A DNA stretch of 64,000 nt. Source: Anthoceros angustus. Lineage: Eukaryota > Streptophyta > Anthocerotopsida > Anthocerotales > Anthocerotaceae. Shown in pieces: positions 43,576 to 56,379 of the stretch. The notes beneath the pieces are model-generated. The model saw nothing but the letters and a program-made list of their open reading frames with translations. It made no database searches and was not told where the DNA came from. The stretch covers positions 744,001 through 808,000 of the forward strand of contig MU008186.1 of NCBI GenBank assembly GCA_010909165.1, written 5' to 3'. Within the stretch, counting starts at the first letter, position 1. Every line of letters begins with the position of its first letter. Position numbers and translations under genes: made by a program.

Positions 43576-45059
43576 GAGCAAGGGAAGAAAGCTGCACCAA
43601 GCTTTGAGCACACCAACAAGCAAAGGAAGAAAATCTTGGTGGTCTTGTTACACTTGCGGTGAAAGAAGAAGAATTATTCACAGTGAGGACAACCAATGGG
43701 TAGCTGTGGGCAAGCAGCCTTAGAGCAAAGGATTTCTGTTTTTATGGGGAAGAATGTGAGGGCTTGAGAGATAGCGCCATCCGGATGATTGTGTGGTTCA
43801 GAGCACAAAGGTGGAGACGTGAAGGTCGGAAGGGGAGAAGCTTGTGGTTGACCGGAATCGATGACTCTGTAACAGACAATTGAGACATTGTTGTTTTGTG
43901 TCACAAGTGAAATTATTGGTAGGTGTGGTTTGAAGTATGATTGCTAGGTGTGCTACCTTGGGAGCAGCCGTCGTGGGAGCAGCCACCAGCAGCACAAGTA
44001 GTCTGTGACGCCTTGAGAAATAGATGTGGGAGAAATGTTTAGTGTTTTAGGATGGGAGGTGGCTGTATGTGGGAAAAGACGACCAGGCAGACGGGGTCGG
44101 GGAACCTACGACGACATTCCTCATGTATACCCGACAAAAGCATGGGATTCTTCCCCACCCGTCACCTTTGTGATATGTTATCGATCAACACATTTGTCTT
44201 CAATCGCGGCAAGGGCTGCCCATGTACCCTTCCCGATTTTCAAGACAACAAGGTTGCTTCAACCTTGTAGCATCCGGTAGGAATGCATCCTACTGATAGC
44301 AATTGGGTAGGCGCCTGACGTTCTATGAATAAAGGTTGCTCGAGGAGACAAGTATGTATAAAGGAACCTGCCATCCATGTAGTCCGTGTTGGTGGAGGAG
44401 GAGGCAGACAGATGGTCGCTGGTCGCACCAAACCGTTGAGCCAGCTACCGATTTTTAACTACAACAACAAGTGGTAACGGAGACTTGGCACAAAGACGCA
44501 CACCATGCCGAATGTGCTAGATAAGGGGTCGACACCGGGAAGAAGAAGCGATATCTGTGTACTATAAATAATAATAATCTAGTGGTGATGTACATATCCG
44601 CGATATACATCATATATGCAGAATATATCTACAAGTAGGTACCTATACATTATAAAGGTGAAGAAAAAGGTTGATAAAGGAATTGTGACCTTGGTGAGGT
44701 GGAAGGAAAGGTGACAGCTTAATGGGCATGTTACTTTGATATTCGTGTTTGGGCACCATTATCAAATAGTTGTGAAGAGACATTAACGATTGTACTCCCA
44801 ATGGGGTGTACAAAGATGGGGATGAGAGAGAGAGAGAGGGTCCTTGTTAGGTATGTTGCAATTGCATTTGGGAATTCATAAACAATGGATGAGAGAGGGA
44901 TGTAGTTAAGAGGGTGAAGGGTAGGAGAGAGGGCAAGTTCGTGTTAAGATGGTAGGGCCCACTTGGGGGAAAGGAAATGACAAACTTAATACAAACCTCC
45001 AAATCATGTTGCAAGTTAGAAGTGTAACATAAAATTGCAACAACGACTCAGAATATAGT
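43576..45059. other. No gene seen; AT-richer sequence with a short (GA)n
   Basis: Only short frames without motifs. A GAGAGAGAGAGAG tract lies near 44827-44840. The stretch ends where decayed gypsy sequence begins. Confidence 0.4.
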
Positions 45060-45879
45060 CCTCGCCCTCCTCTAGGAACTGTCCCTCGACGCCATCGCTT
45101 GAAAACGGGCTTAACCCGGAGCCTCCTCCTCCATTCTCTTGGGGAATGGACCTCTTGCTAACGAGCAGTCCTCCTCTGCTCAGGCGCTACCACCCATCCT
45201 CACCGCCGCTGAAAAGTCACGCCGAGATCCTACACTTTTTCCGCCGCTGAAAGTCATGTTTGGGCCCACACGCTGCTACGAATCGACGTCTTGCAGTCCA
45301 TGATCGTAGCCCCTGACTATGGTCGCCTCATGCTTGCCAATCCACCTTCTCTCTCACACCTGCACAAAGGTAGATCCCTCTCCGCTCATCTCTGCCTTGA
45401 GCTTGTTTCCTCCTCCGCGCAGTCTTCAGCCTCCTTTTCCCACTCCGCCCCTGACCGTGCTCAGTCTAACAGGACCGATCTCTAGTGACCCTCTCGCCCG
45501 GCTGAAAATTTGAGAGAAATCACAGTATGTGCAAGTACAATCCTTGCCATCATGCCCATGGTCACCTCGTCCACGATGGTCCTTCTTGCAGCTCCTCGAT
45601 CCACGGCTTGGAAGTATTACTCTTAAGGTAGAGCAGACCTCCCTCCTCTCCCCTCCTCCTCCTTCCCATCCCTGTCACTCCCTCTTCTCGCATGTCCTAC
45701 TGTGCAGCTGCCCCTCTCCCCCTCCTCTTGCCCTAGTGCCTCACACTCCTCCTCCTTATAATCTCCCCTTCATCCTCTTAGCGTGTGTCCCCCTCCTCCT
45801 TCCTTCACTGCAGTCTCCGCAAAGTCCCTCAATCACCCTTGCCATTCTTATGGCCTCCGCTGCAACCTCCTGCTGCTCA

Positions 45880-47600
45880 CCCTAGGGATCGCTGCTTTCA
45901 CCCCTGCACTGGCCACTCCTCACCTCTCCCTCGGTCTTCCGACCGCCTTAACCACCGCTGCTTCCGGCCCATCTCCTCAACACTGTCAGGCGTACCGCCT
46001 TTGTCAGAAACCGGTCGTCGGTGGCCTCAAGCCATTCCTCCACCGACGAGAAATGAAGTCCGTCAGATGTTGCTTCCCCCGCCCCGGTCTCCACCTCGAA
46101 ATTGAATTCTTGCAGCATCAATACCACTTGGCTATCCTTCCTCGATAAATCGGGTTTGTTCTGCTGCTGTACTCAACGCGAAATGATCAACATGAAATGT
46201 CACCAAAGCCAGCCAGCAAATAATGCCTAAACTTCTTATAGGAGTAGATGATACCAAGACCCTCTCTCATTCCGTGGTCGAGTTGTTCCTTTCAGCATCC
46301 GTGAGCTGCCTCTCAAAGATAAAAAATCGGGTGATCTCGCTTTTTCATCCTTCTCTACTCGAGATGGTCCTAATGGCATAAGTTTTGACACATCCACACA
46401 TGTTATACGAAACGGCTTCTCCAACTGGGGTTGTAACGCTGAGCGCCACCAAACTGTCCGCCTCAACTACATCGAAGGCCCCGCCGCTGGTTGTCCATTC
46501 AAAGGGTACATCCTTCGTAGTCCAACCTGTGGCAGCACAAGGCTGCCTTTCTCGGCTGTCCTTGATGAACCCCCAGAATACCCTACTAGTCCTACAAAGT
46601 CTGCAGCATTTGCCTCACCGCTTAGGTGGGGCGATCCACTCCGCCATCAATACTGCCATTTTCTCCTATCTACCTACAACTGCAGATCGAGATCCTCGAT
46701 GTGCTAACAAAATGCCCCTCCGACCATACCAAAATAACACACTTCCCCCGGGATGAAGTTTCGAAGTGTCTCGATTCTCCTCGCACTTCCTCGAAGCAAT
46801 CGCCTCAAATGGTCCATGCGCCTTTTCCCCAAACATGCAAAAATCATCCAGAATACCTCCATGAACTTCCGCTAAGAAATTTTAATATATAGCATTCACC
46901 ACATGCTGAAAAGTGGCAGGCGATTACACAACCCAAGGGAGCTTCGAATGAAGCCGTGAGGTGCTCTAATCGCCATAGAATGTCGCCTTGTCATGATCTT
47001 CCTCCATGAAATCCTGATTGAATTTCGCAGTATCCGTCCAGAAACTATACATCCTATGCGTCCGCCACCGTGTCCAGCAGCACACCGCCTGATGAAGGGC
47101 AAGGTGGTGATCCTTCTTGTCGCTTCATTGAGCTTCTAAATCTTGGCACACACCAACCTTTCCTACCGCTTGGGTACGATCACAATGGGAGCAACCCACT
47201 CACAAGGTGAGTACTGGAAATTACTCGCCTCCAAATATTGGCTCGAGTTGATCCCAACGACTATGGAATACGGGGTTCTACCAGCTGCTTGATCCTCTCG
47301 GGAGTGCTGCCCTCCTTCAAATCAATTCGTGTATGCCCGGGTCCCAACTCATGTCACAGAATCTTGAAGGCAAACATCGACATCCCCTAAGCACCTTATC
47401 AAACTCCCTCTTCTCCTTCCCTAGATACCTAGAAATCTTGACTACCTTGCAGGTTCTAACTCTAAGTCTCTACTGCGTCGGATTCATATCCCTCCGACCT
47501 CGCCACTTACACTAGTTCCATCCCTCCCTTGGAAAATCACGATCATAGGCCTTTACCTCCAAAGGCTACTCCTTCCCATGTGCCTCATCCTCACGACTCC
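45880..47600 (-). pseudogene. pol: Gypsy-1 polymerase remnant (reverse transcriptase, RNase H)
   Basis: Minus-strand pieces in several frames follow the Ty3/gypsy order. They are an ELGPGHTRIDLKEGSTPERI-like pre-RT part near 47330, the WVAPIVIVPKR equivalent near 47190, KKDHHLALHQ near 47110, and FNQDFMEEDHDKATF near 47000. PATFQHVVNAIY follows near 46900, then GGILDDF (the catalytic site, degraded from YxDD) near 46850. RNase H is at 46160-46360 (HPIFYL, ERGLGIIYSYKKFRHYLL) and the RNase H end is DSQVVLMLQEFNFEVET near 46110. Many frame changes and stops mark it as old or badly assembled. No integrase was found on its left. Confidence 0.78.
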
Positions 47601-47989
47601 TCACACACCTTCTTACGTGTGCTGTGAATACACCAAATCAACCTTTATTCGGTGGACCTCAAGCGAGGGTCTCAGGCTCTGGTATTTCCGACTGCCTTTG
47701 AAGAGCTCACCGACATTACTTCTGAGGTGTACCCACTGTTGGGTACCGCGGACTCCCCTTCATAGGCTGCCTTGAGAGCCTCCCAATCACGTCGGTGCCA
47801 GGTGCTAGGTAGGTGCGACCATACCACCATTGTTGCGTTATACCCTACGTGAGTCCAAGAAAGATGCGATCAGATGAGCGACTCACAGCATCCTCAAGTT
47901 GGAATGGGGACGTGGTCAACAGAGTTCATTTTCGCCTCAGCGTCGGTATCGCCTTCTTCTTCTTCTGGCGGTTGACATGGCTTTACTGT

Positions 47990-49564
47990 TGAGCAACTAT
48001 GCGGTAGCCATGACCCTACTCCGCCAGCAGCTCCTCATATTGCTTCGTCCAATTTGCTCCCTGCTTACTCCTATGCTTCTCAACCCCTCGGTGGGTGTAG
48101 ACAGTCCGCACTCTGGCCACCCCGAGCTCGCCTCGGGGCCATAATTTATCCCACGGTCGCTGAATGAGGTTCGATCCCAAGAGATTTGGTCTCGGATTGT
48201 TACAGTCGCTCCTCCTCACTCTCACTCGCCATTCGCCGCCCACTTGTCCTCGGTGGGCAACAAACCGTGTGGTCGGGTTCCTCGGGTCTGCCCACGGCGC
48301 CGCCTCCCACGCCCAGATTCCTTACTTCCACCCTCAACACTCTCCTATGCCACCATCGTCCAACTCGATCTACAAACACACATCCATACCAACCACTTCA
48401 CCATTCTCAAAAGAACACAGGTCACAAATCATCACATACAAACTCACTCACGATCCCAAATCTACTCTATGACGCGCTTAGCACGCCTCCCTTGCGGCAC
48501 AACCGCCTGGGTGACTAACGGTGTTTCTCTGGGCCGATTGCCGCAGGTCACGAACACCGACGCGAGCGTAGTCGAGCGCGTCACTCAGGAGGCCAACCAA
48601 CAAAGAACACAAAGTGCACATCCAACAACAATTTTCACGAGGAGGAGCTGGCCGAGCGAACCCACCGCGAGGGCCTCCGATCAACCCCACTTTCGCCTTC
48701 TCGCCGCCATGACGACGGCCACCGCGCACACACAAAGGGTTGCTCGAGACGAAGAGTGTAAAGCAAGGTCTGTGTTTATTCATCCTTCCACCCTCCCTTT
48801 TATAGGTGGGGGAGTCGACTGGTCACTCGTGCTAGTTTAATGCTAGGGCGACTTGCCAAGTCCAACAATAGGATCCTTGTCAGTCCCCTTGCAGTTCATC
48901 CTCTCAGCTTGGTCCAGCTCACTTTGATCGGAATATCCTATTTGTCTATACTGCCGCCACTCTTAAATACTCACACTTCCCAAGGTGTGCACCCCTTGGG
49001 ACAAAACGTCCTATAGAAAAGTTCCCATCGACACCACGCTCCGCTTATTCACCAGCTTCAATGTCTCCCTTCGATGGGTCGCTTAGCCTTGCCTCCTTCA
49101 GAGAGTCTTCACCAGGACTCTCCCCGTAGTATCGCCTCACGCCGGGTAGGTCCTCCACCGTAGGAGGTTCCATTCCTCCCACTCATCCCTTAGTAGGTTC
49201 CTCCCCACTCTGCCTTCTTGGTAGGCGGCCTCCTACCATGTGCTGATCTCGCTATGGGGGTTCCTTCCTCACACTGGTTTCACCGACCGAGATTCCCTCC
49301 TCCCGGGTCTCCTCCTCCTCAGCTTCCCACCGAGTAGGAACTTTGGTAGGTACCACCTACCATCAATCTCTCCTCCCTTGATGACTCCACCGTCTGGAGG
49401 TCTCATCGCGCAGGTGCTTCTGACACCCTTGTTTGTGTCTGTACCGCCTTTCCTTGTACCAACTCAAAGTCTCACCTCCGTGGCCATTCCACTTGGTGCC
49501 CGTAATGCTGAGGTCTGCTTTCCGTCCCCTCACCGTAGTTCCTCAATCGCTTCTAGGAGGTTGT
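47990..49564 (-). repeat. Tandem unit C1 containing an LTR promoter
   Basis: First of two direct copies of about 1.55 kb. It contains an LTR-like part (48100-48900) and a part rich in GGTAGG/CCTACC words (48950-49560). On the minus strand CCTATAAAAGG at 48797-48807 is followed by AATAAA at 48775-48780, the usual U3/R layout. Copy C2 at 49565-51110 has the same order with small indels. Confidence 0.72.
48775..48807 (-). promoter_or_regulatory. LTR TATA box and polyadenylation signal, unit C1
   Basis: The minus strand reads CCTATAAAAGG, and 16 bases later AATAAA. The same pair in unit C2 lies at 50312-50343. Confidence 0.6.
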
Positions 49565-51110
49565 TGGCAACTATGGGTAATGCCCTACTCCGCCAGCAGC
49601 TCCACTCATATTACTCGTCCTGCTCCGCTTACTCCTATGCTTCTCCCTCGGTGGGTGTGGGACGGTGCCTCGGTCACGGAGCTCGCCTCGGTGCCCACAC
49701 TTATCCCACAGTGTTGAATCGTGGGTTCGATCCCAAGAGATTTGGTTCGGATTGTTTGCAGTCGTTCCTCTCACTCTCTCTCATCGTTGGCGGTCTACTT
49801 GTCCTCGGTGTGGGCAACAAGCGGGTGTGGTCGTTCAGGTTGCAGCCCGGCGCCTCTCCGCCTTCGAGATTCCTTCCTCCACCCCAACACTCTCCTATGC
49901 CAATTACAACGTCAATTCACTCTACAAGACACATCCATACCCAACCTCTTCACCATTCTCAAAAGAAACATAGCTCACGACAATCACATACAAACTCACT
50001 TCATTCGATCCCAAATCTAACTCTACTAGCGTTCGCGATTGCGCCTCCCTTGCGGCTGCAGGGTGACGACTAGCGGTGTTTCTCTCGGGCGATTGCGTAC
50101 GAACACGGCGGCGTGGTCGGCGCCGATCACCCTGCGAGGCCAACCGGCAACACAAAGTCCAACAACAATCTTTCACGAGGAGGAGCTGCGTCGGCGAACC
50201 CAGCGAGGGCCTCGGCGAACCCCTCTTCGCCTTCTCGTCGCTTGGCGGGCGGCGGTCAGCGCACACAAAGGGATTGCGAGGCGAAGAATGCATGACAAAG
50301 CAAGGTCGGTGTTTATTCATTCTTCCACCCTCCCTTTTATAGGTGGGGAGTCGGTGGTCACTCGTGCTAGTTTAATGCTAGGCGACTTGCCAAGTCCAAC
50401 AATAGGACTCTATCGGTCCTTGCGGTTCATCCTCTCGGATCCGGCTCACCTTGACGGAATATCCTATTTGTCTATCTGCCGCCACTCTTAAATACTCACA
50501 CTTCCCAAGGTGTGCACCACTTGGGACAAAACGTCCTCTTGAAAGGTCTCACGACATCTCGTTTGCTTTTGTTCCCTTGACTTCAAGGCCTTCCCTTGAT
50601 GGGTCGCTTAGCCTTGCCTCCGAGTCTTCTCCGGACTCTCACGCAATCTTGTCTACCTCGGCCCTCGGTGGTAGGTCCCAGTGGTAGGAGGTTCCATTCC
50701 TCCTACCGTTCATCCTTATGGGTTCCTCCCCTCATCTTCGTCTTCTTGGTAGGCGGTTCGTCTCCTACCAGTTTGGATCTTGCTATGGGGTTCCTTCCCT
50801 CACGGCACAGTTTCGTGGCCGGAGGTACCCTTCCTTGGTCTCCTCCTCCTCTTCAGCAGTTCCTACAGTAGGAACTTTGGTGATACCATCCTACCATCAA
50901 TCTCCTCCCCTTGATGCTCCACCGTCTCGGGAGGTCCTCTGGCGTCGCCGTGGGTGCTTCTTGACTCGCTTGTTCGGCTATCCAGCCGCCTTTCCTTGTA
51001 CCAACTCAAAGTTTGACCTCGGCTGCCATTCCGCTTCGAGCGGTGAGGTCATTTCTTCGTCTTCCTCCTTTGGCGTTCCTCAATCGCTTCTAGGAGGTTG
51101 TTGTAGTAGG
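49565..51110 (-). repeat. Tandem unit C2 containing an LTR promoter
   Basis: Direct copy of C1. The TATA box lies at 50333-50343, and the CTTCTAGGAGGTTGTTG end block near 51080 matches 49548-49566. With C1 it makes an LTR-spacer-LTR-spacer array of the kind produced by unequal recombination between LTRs. Confidence 0.72.
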
Positions 51111-53420
51111 TCGCCACCCTACCACTCTCCTTCTTTTGTCGTCCATGATGCGGACCCTTAGTGGGATGGCCTTTTCGTCCCACCCGGCTGATTTGTCACT
51201 CCTACCGGCCTCTTTCTCCACTACCGCTCCCTCCAATTCCAGGGCAAGTCTCCCAATCTCCTTTTCCTTCTCCATGGCTTCCATCGCCATGCGTTTTACT
51301 ATAGCGTGATCGCCCTACTTTGCTCCCCTCGAATGAGACCCTCCAAAGATCGTTGGGCCATCAAAACTTCCTTCCGGTTCCTTGCCTCCGTCTCATAGGC
51401 GTGGGTAAGGTCGTCGGCCTTCTTCGTTCTTTGCTCCAAAAGTTCTCGTGTCTGAGCTCCTCTTTGTGACCCTTGGTCACATTGTCCCATCCTTGTCGTT
51501 CTTTCACCAAGCTGTATTTTCCCTTGTAATGCTCCTTCCGTTGCTCCATGGCTAACTTCTTCGTAGGAGGTCCTTCTCGTCTTCAAGGTCGGCCTTGCTA
51601 GGCTGAATCTTCCTCCTTGCTGCGTTCGATGCCTCCTACCCTTGCTAAGGTAGCCAATTTTCTTGCCTCCTTCTGGCGGTTTCCAACTCCTCGCCCTCTT
51701 GGCTGATTTTGCCTCTGCTAAGACACGGTCAATCATTTCCCACATTCACCAACTTGGTGGTCATCACGCTCTTTGGCGGATCTAGCAGTGTTGCTTCTCG
51801 GAGGTGGTTTTGAGCTCCTCTCAATTTCTTCTCGGCGTCCTCCGGCTCCTTTCGTAGGTCTCGAGTTCGGAACTTGACACCTCCGACATTGTCCACTAGG
51901 GCGTCCATAGATCCTGCGCCCACTTCCTCATCGGACTACCCTTTGGGATGCGGCATTCTCAAAACACTTCCTCTGCTCCTCCTTGGTGCGTGGGTCACCG
52001 TTCCTCGGCGTTCTTCTCTGTCTCCATCGGGCTAACAAGTCTGTTACTACCTCTTTGGTGGGAGGTAAAGCTCCTACCGTAGGTCCTCCATCCTCCACAG
52101 GTCCTCTGGTAGGTTCACTCCTACCAGTGTTGTCGGCCTTACCAATCCTCAACCCTCGGTAGGTGGTCTCGTATCCTTTCCTCCTTGTAGGAGGTACTTC
52201 TAGCCTTTTCCCTTTCTCTTGTTGGGTTCACGATCACGAGGCCTCATGTTGGTTCGGCGTGGCGGTCTCTTGCCCGGGGCCTCTGCCTGTCTCTTCATCC
52301 TCTGGGGGATGGCTCTCCTTCCACCACCCTCACGGAGTAGCTTCTATCTTGGCTTCTTCCGGCTCGTCGGTGAACCTCCTCCCTCGATATAGGTGTCTGA
52401 GGAAGGTAGAGACAAAGCGATTCTTGCTCCCTCCATCACCAAATGGTTGGTGCGCACTTTGTTCATCTGAGAATGGTGGCCCAATCCACCAACTTTCCAC
52501 AGGACATCTCATATATCATCATTAAATGGGAATTTCCAGTCGTCTTCCTGCGCGCACGTTAGTCCTAGCCATATCTTGGCGAATAAATTCCACTTCGCTC
52601 CTTGAGCGAGATCCTCCAGCCATTGCCTTGCGACCATACTTCCTCCTTTGGTCGGAACATACCATAACCTCCTCGGGATCGATTCTTGGAGGCGAGCGAA
52701 TGATCCCTCCTTGTGGGCTTAGGTATCAAATCGTATCACGGAAATGTCGTACCTTCCACATCCGGGATGACTTGAGTCGCATCCTCGGGGTGGCCGTCGC
52801 CTTGGTCACTCTCATTCGTCGCGCACACTCCACAGACCAAGGCGGGGCTGCAAAGTGCCACCAGGCACCAAATCTGACCATTCCATCTTCATCTCGGGCA
52901 TGGCGCTCGAGCGCCTCAAATCTCGGTGAAATTTGGGCGGCCTACCTACTCGAACTTCGGGGTGGGTGTTTCTTCCCTTTTCCCTTGTGGGCGGTGTGGC
53001 GGTGGAGGTTTCCTCCCGTGGGGGCGTACCCCGTTCCTATCCTCACTATCTTCACCATCGCAGGGAGCACACACAAGGATAGCAAGGTTGGAGAGATTGG
53101 AGTAATCTATCGGGCTAAGAGTGGTGAGCAAAGAGTGGTGGTTTGGGTGAGACGGCAAGGGAGCTTCCGTGCTCTCAGCAGTCGGCCTCCACACAACCTA
53201 GAGGTGGCCTTGGCCCCTTCAATCTCCCCTCCAGCAGTTTCTTCACCCGCCTGTCTCACGCCCGGCAAGCTCTTCCCTTCAGCGCCTCTCCAACAATCGC
53301 TCGTCCGCTTGAGTATCTCCACTTCGCGCCTGCGGACCTCCGAACTCCTCTTGGCTTCTCGGCCAGCATACTTGTGCGGTCGTCTGCGTCTCCTTATTGC
53401 CCTTCCTTGCGGTAGCATCG
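51111..53420 (-). pseudogene. Gag-like coiled-coil region of a gypsy-type element
   Basis: Minus-strand frames are charged and helix-like but broken: MIDRVLAEAKSAKRARSW and GATEGALQGKIQLGERT (51299-51745), AYETEARNRKEVLMAQR (51350), RPRDREPNKREREKA (52200), WKVGGLGHHSQMNKVRTN (52470) and REVEILKRTSDCWRGAEGKS (53300). This fits gag and linker sequence of an LTR retrotransposon lying upstream, on the minus strand, of the C repeats. No zinc knuckle or polymerase was found. The plus strand is also open for 351 codons at 52526-53581, without motifs. Confidence 0.4.
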
Positions 53421-53589
53421 CCCGTCGCTCGCGCCCTCCTTGCTGCCTCCGAGCTTGCGCTCCTCCCAGTCTACGCGCGCTTGCAATCGCCCAATCGCTG
53501 CTCTGCTGCCTCGGCGTAAGCTCCTCTTACTCTTCGTTTGCGCCATCACTGAGTCACACGCCTCAGTTCAAACTCGGCTAACGAGTTTG

Positions 53590-54060
53590 CGGTACATGCA
53601 AATCCGACTTATCGCTCCTCCTCTTGGATCGCCATGTCGGTTCAAAACTCTGACTATTTTCTATTTACAACTTAACCAGCCCTATTTGGCATATATAGCC
53701 ATGCGGAATCTAAATAATTCGAAGGCCAAGGAACTGCTCATCCCCGAATATTCCTATTTCCCCAAGGTCCAAGGAATTATCATTCCTATATATGCTCCTA
53801 TCTACCCATGCTTCCTACTAGGTCGAACCTTCTACGAGTTCGCCGACTCACTTAAGCCCCGAACTTCCCTCGGACGTCCGACCACCTTCCTACCTGTCTC
53901 TATCGTCCTACCTACTTCCTACCTACTCGATCGACACTACCCATCCTACGCGACAGTCTTCCCCCCTTCCGCGTCTGGGGTGACCAAAATTCTTCGTTCC
54001 ACAGTGGGCCAGAAAACCGATCGGGGTCTTTGGGTGCCGAAGTTCTGAACCAACTGAGGA
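53590..54060 (+). repeat. LTR-like AT-rich segment with GGCCAAGG motif
   Basis: Shares with the B units and with 61.5 kb the word GAAGGCCAAGGAAC, followed by CCAAGGTCCAAGGAATTATC and a TATATATGC at about 53789. The resemblance is limited to this promoter-like block. The boundaries are not known. Confidence 0.35.
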
Positions 54061-54127
54061 GTAGCGACCTCCCCTGTTGTCCGTCCCAAAATCTCGAGTT
54101 GAGCAGCGATATGATCGAGGCGTTCAG

Positions 54128-54595
54128 CTAGATCCCGAGACCAAGCACAGAACTCCCGCTACCGACCAGGTGCAAATCCGTCGATTCGCTCAAAGTTGGG
54201 GTGGATTCACTGCCTCGAGAGGCCCAGCGTTGTAGAGGTTCCGCAACGGTCGCGAAGTGCAGGCTGCGCTCAAGAGAGGGGGCCTCCTCCTTGCTCCCAG
54301 ACACCAACTCCTCCTCCACAACCTCTTTCCTCTCGCTGTCGGTGAACTCCGCCCCTTCTTCCTCCGATCCATCCTCCCATTGACCACTGTCCTCTCCTTT
54401 GTGCGTCGTGGCAAGGATGGCCTCCTCTTCGATTACCCGTAACTCGTTTTCCTCCTGCTGTCGACGGGTGGCGGCAGCAGCAGTCTCTTCTCTCAATCGA
54501 TTCCTCCGTGAAGCTCGTAAATCTCTTGCAGCGACAGGCGGGGGTGACCTTCTACGTTCTTCTCCTCGGGTCTTTCCTCTACCAGACATCTGCAA
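54128..54595 (-). pseudogene. Charged open frame, possibly gag of a decayed element
   Basis: 155 codons on the minus strand: a basic N-terminus (SGRGKTRGEERRRSPPP, RASRRNRLREE), a glutamate-rich middle (QEENELRVIEEEAIL, EDSGQWEDGSEEEG) and a tail ending in LVGSGSSVLGLGI. This composition is common in gag N-termini of plant gypsy elements. No domain is recognised, and the frames on the other strand are short. Confidence 0.35.
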
Positions 54596-54599
54596 GAAT

Positions 54600-55259
54600 C
54601 CTCATGACCTCCAGCCCACAATCGTTAAGAAGGAGACAACTCACACCCTTTAGTGTCTCAACCGTTCACCCCTATGACAGCTAGAGGGCGTGAAGTTCCT
54701 TCTTCACAACATATGGTCAATCCTTAGTCCCTTCTCAAACATTCTGCAGCCTAGCGATGGAAACCACAAAACTGCAAACTTTCAGCAACAAATCCCGGCA
54801 GCGGGCGCATACCGCAAAAATGTGGAGGAAGGCAAGGGCTTAAGGCTTCCCCCTCTAAGCGTACACTTGTCCCTTTGTCGCTGCTTAAATAGATTTGGGT
54901 TTAGTCCCATGAGACTTGTGTGAAAGATCGGGTCTTGTGGAAAACAATCGCTACTGCGGTGTGCACAACTTCTGACCTTCCTAAACAAGCAAGAAACGCC
55001 TCTATCTCCCTCTTCTGACTAACCCACTTGCCTTGCTCAGAAAATCCCGCCAATCCTCGACCCTGCAATGACACAACACAATTGCACGAGTCTGCCTTAG
55101 CAATGAGCCCTACATGGCCTCTGTGAGGACCTGATCCTGCCATAATCCCTCGTCCCTTACTTTCTCGGAATTCAATCGTCTCTCCCACTTAGGGCCAGCA
55201 CACTTGCAGATTGGGGACTAGAACGAAAGTTTGGGCAACATGTATCCAAATTAGCCAAA
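54600..55259. other. No gene seen
   Basis: Short frames on both strands only, without motifs. Probably the leader or LTR of the element carrying the frame at 54128-54595. Confidence 0.35.
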
Positions 55260-55640
55260 AGACGAACAAGTTTGTTTTTTTTTTGCTAGGAACGATTGAA
55301 GAGGAGCATGCCAGGAAAACTTCTGAGAATCTTGAAGCTGGAGTCGTAAAATATTGTTAGGAACGTGAAGAGGATATCCCAGGAAGAAGAACGGGTCGAA
55401 ACGACTCGAGGGGGAGAGCACCGGAAGATTGGTAGGTCGCGACTACCATCGAGGGCTGCCACCCACGCCCGAGGGTCAGGTAGTGCGCAGACTGGTCATT
55501 CACGCGGTAGCCTGACGGCATCTTGGCCAGGAAAAGCAACGAATATAGGAGGATATCCACTATATATGCTCATCCATAGGGAAATAAATATATAGGTTAA
55601 TTAGGGGTAGCGGCTAGAATAGAAAAATAGGGAGGATTAG
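55260..55640. repeat. Diverged repeat pair E, copy 1
   Basis: The block from GTTTGTTTTTTTTTTGCTAGG (T run at 55275-55284) through TATATATGCTCATCCATAGG, GGAAATAAATATA and GGTTAATTAGGGG matches 57850-58210 in order with substitutions. It may be a pair of LTRs or two copies of one promoter region. Confidence 0.55.
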
Positions 55641-56236
55641 GATTTTGAAATGATGAACCGGATCTAGGGTTGTGCAGCGTCCAGGTGGCGGTCATCCAAA
55701 GAAGGCGAATGAAGGCCAACTTCCTTCGAATCGAGGTAGCTCACTGTGAGGAGCCGAGACCGTGCTGGAGCGTAAGAGCAGAGGAGATTTAGAAAGCCGC
55801 CACTACCCCACTGCGGGTCGAGCCGAAAAGTGGCATGAGAGTCAAGGCAAGGGCGTGTGTGTGGAGCAAGGAAGGAACCTTAAGCGAGAGAAAAAGGAGG
55901 CAGCACGAGCCGAGAGGCTTCTAAAATCGTGGAAGAGTAGAGGGACATTGCGAAAGGAAAAGCCGCCAAAAGGGCGCGAGTTTGGGACGCGAAGCACAAG
56001 GTTAGAAAAGAGAAAGTGAAAAATCACGATCACCTACCGGCGACGCCTTGCCCTGAAGAAATCGCGAGGAGATTGGCGACAGCGGAAGCACGTCACCGAG
56101 CCTAACGTTGAAATTGTGTGTTGGGGTGGTTTTGTTTTCGGTCTCGAGGAGAAGGAGCGTTGGAGGCGAGGCCTCGAAACTGCCAGATTGGGGAGTAATT
56201 TCCTTCTTCCAAGCACTTGGAGGAAAGCCAGCCGCC

Positions 56237-56341
56237 ATGCCTCGAGCTGGGAAAGGCAAGGGAAAGGAGCCACCTGCCAAGGGTTCTTCCTCGCGAGGGG
56301 GCAAAGAGAAGAAGAAGGCGTGCAGAGGTCATACGCTGTGA
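56237..56341 (+). CDS. Short basic open frame (34 aa), unassigned
   Basis: ATG in a GCCGCCATG context opens a 34-residue frame rich in Lys, Gly and Ser (MPRAGKGKGKEPPAKG, GGKEKKK). It stops at 56341. Similar lysine/glycine-rich starts are seen in gag proteins, and it lies downstream of the repeat E promoter-like block. It may be the truncated start of a longer gag interrupted by an indel. Confidence 0.3.
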   Translation: MPRAGKGKGKEPPAKGSSSRGGKEKKKACRGHTL

Positions 56342-56379
56342 AGTGAGCTTGTAATGCCCTTAAGTTACGGTTTGGCAGG

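Noticed and set aside
49240-50073. 277-codon plus-strand open frame
   Set aside because: It crosses the boundary between two tandem LTR-containing units and is not kept open in the other unit, so it is a chance frame.
52526-53581. 351-codon plus-strand open frame, the longest plus-strand frame in the window
   Set aside because: No motif, arginine/serine/leucine-rich composition typical of the antisense of GC-rich charged coding sequence, and gag-like coiled-coil readings on the other strand.
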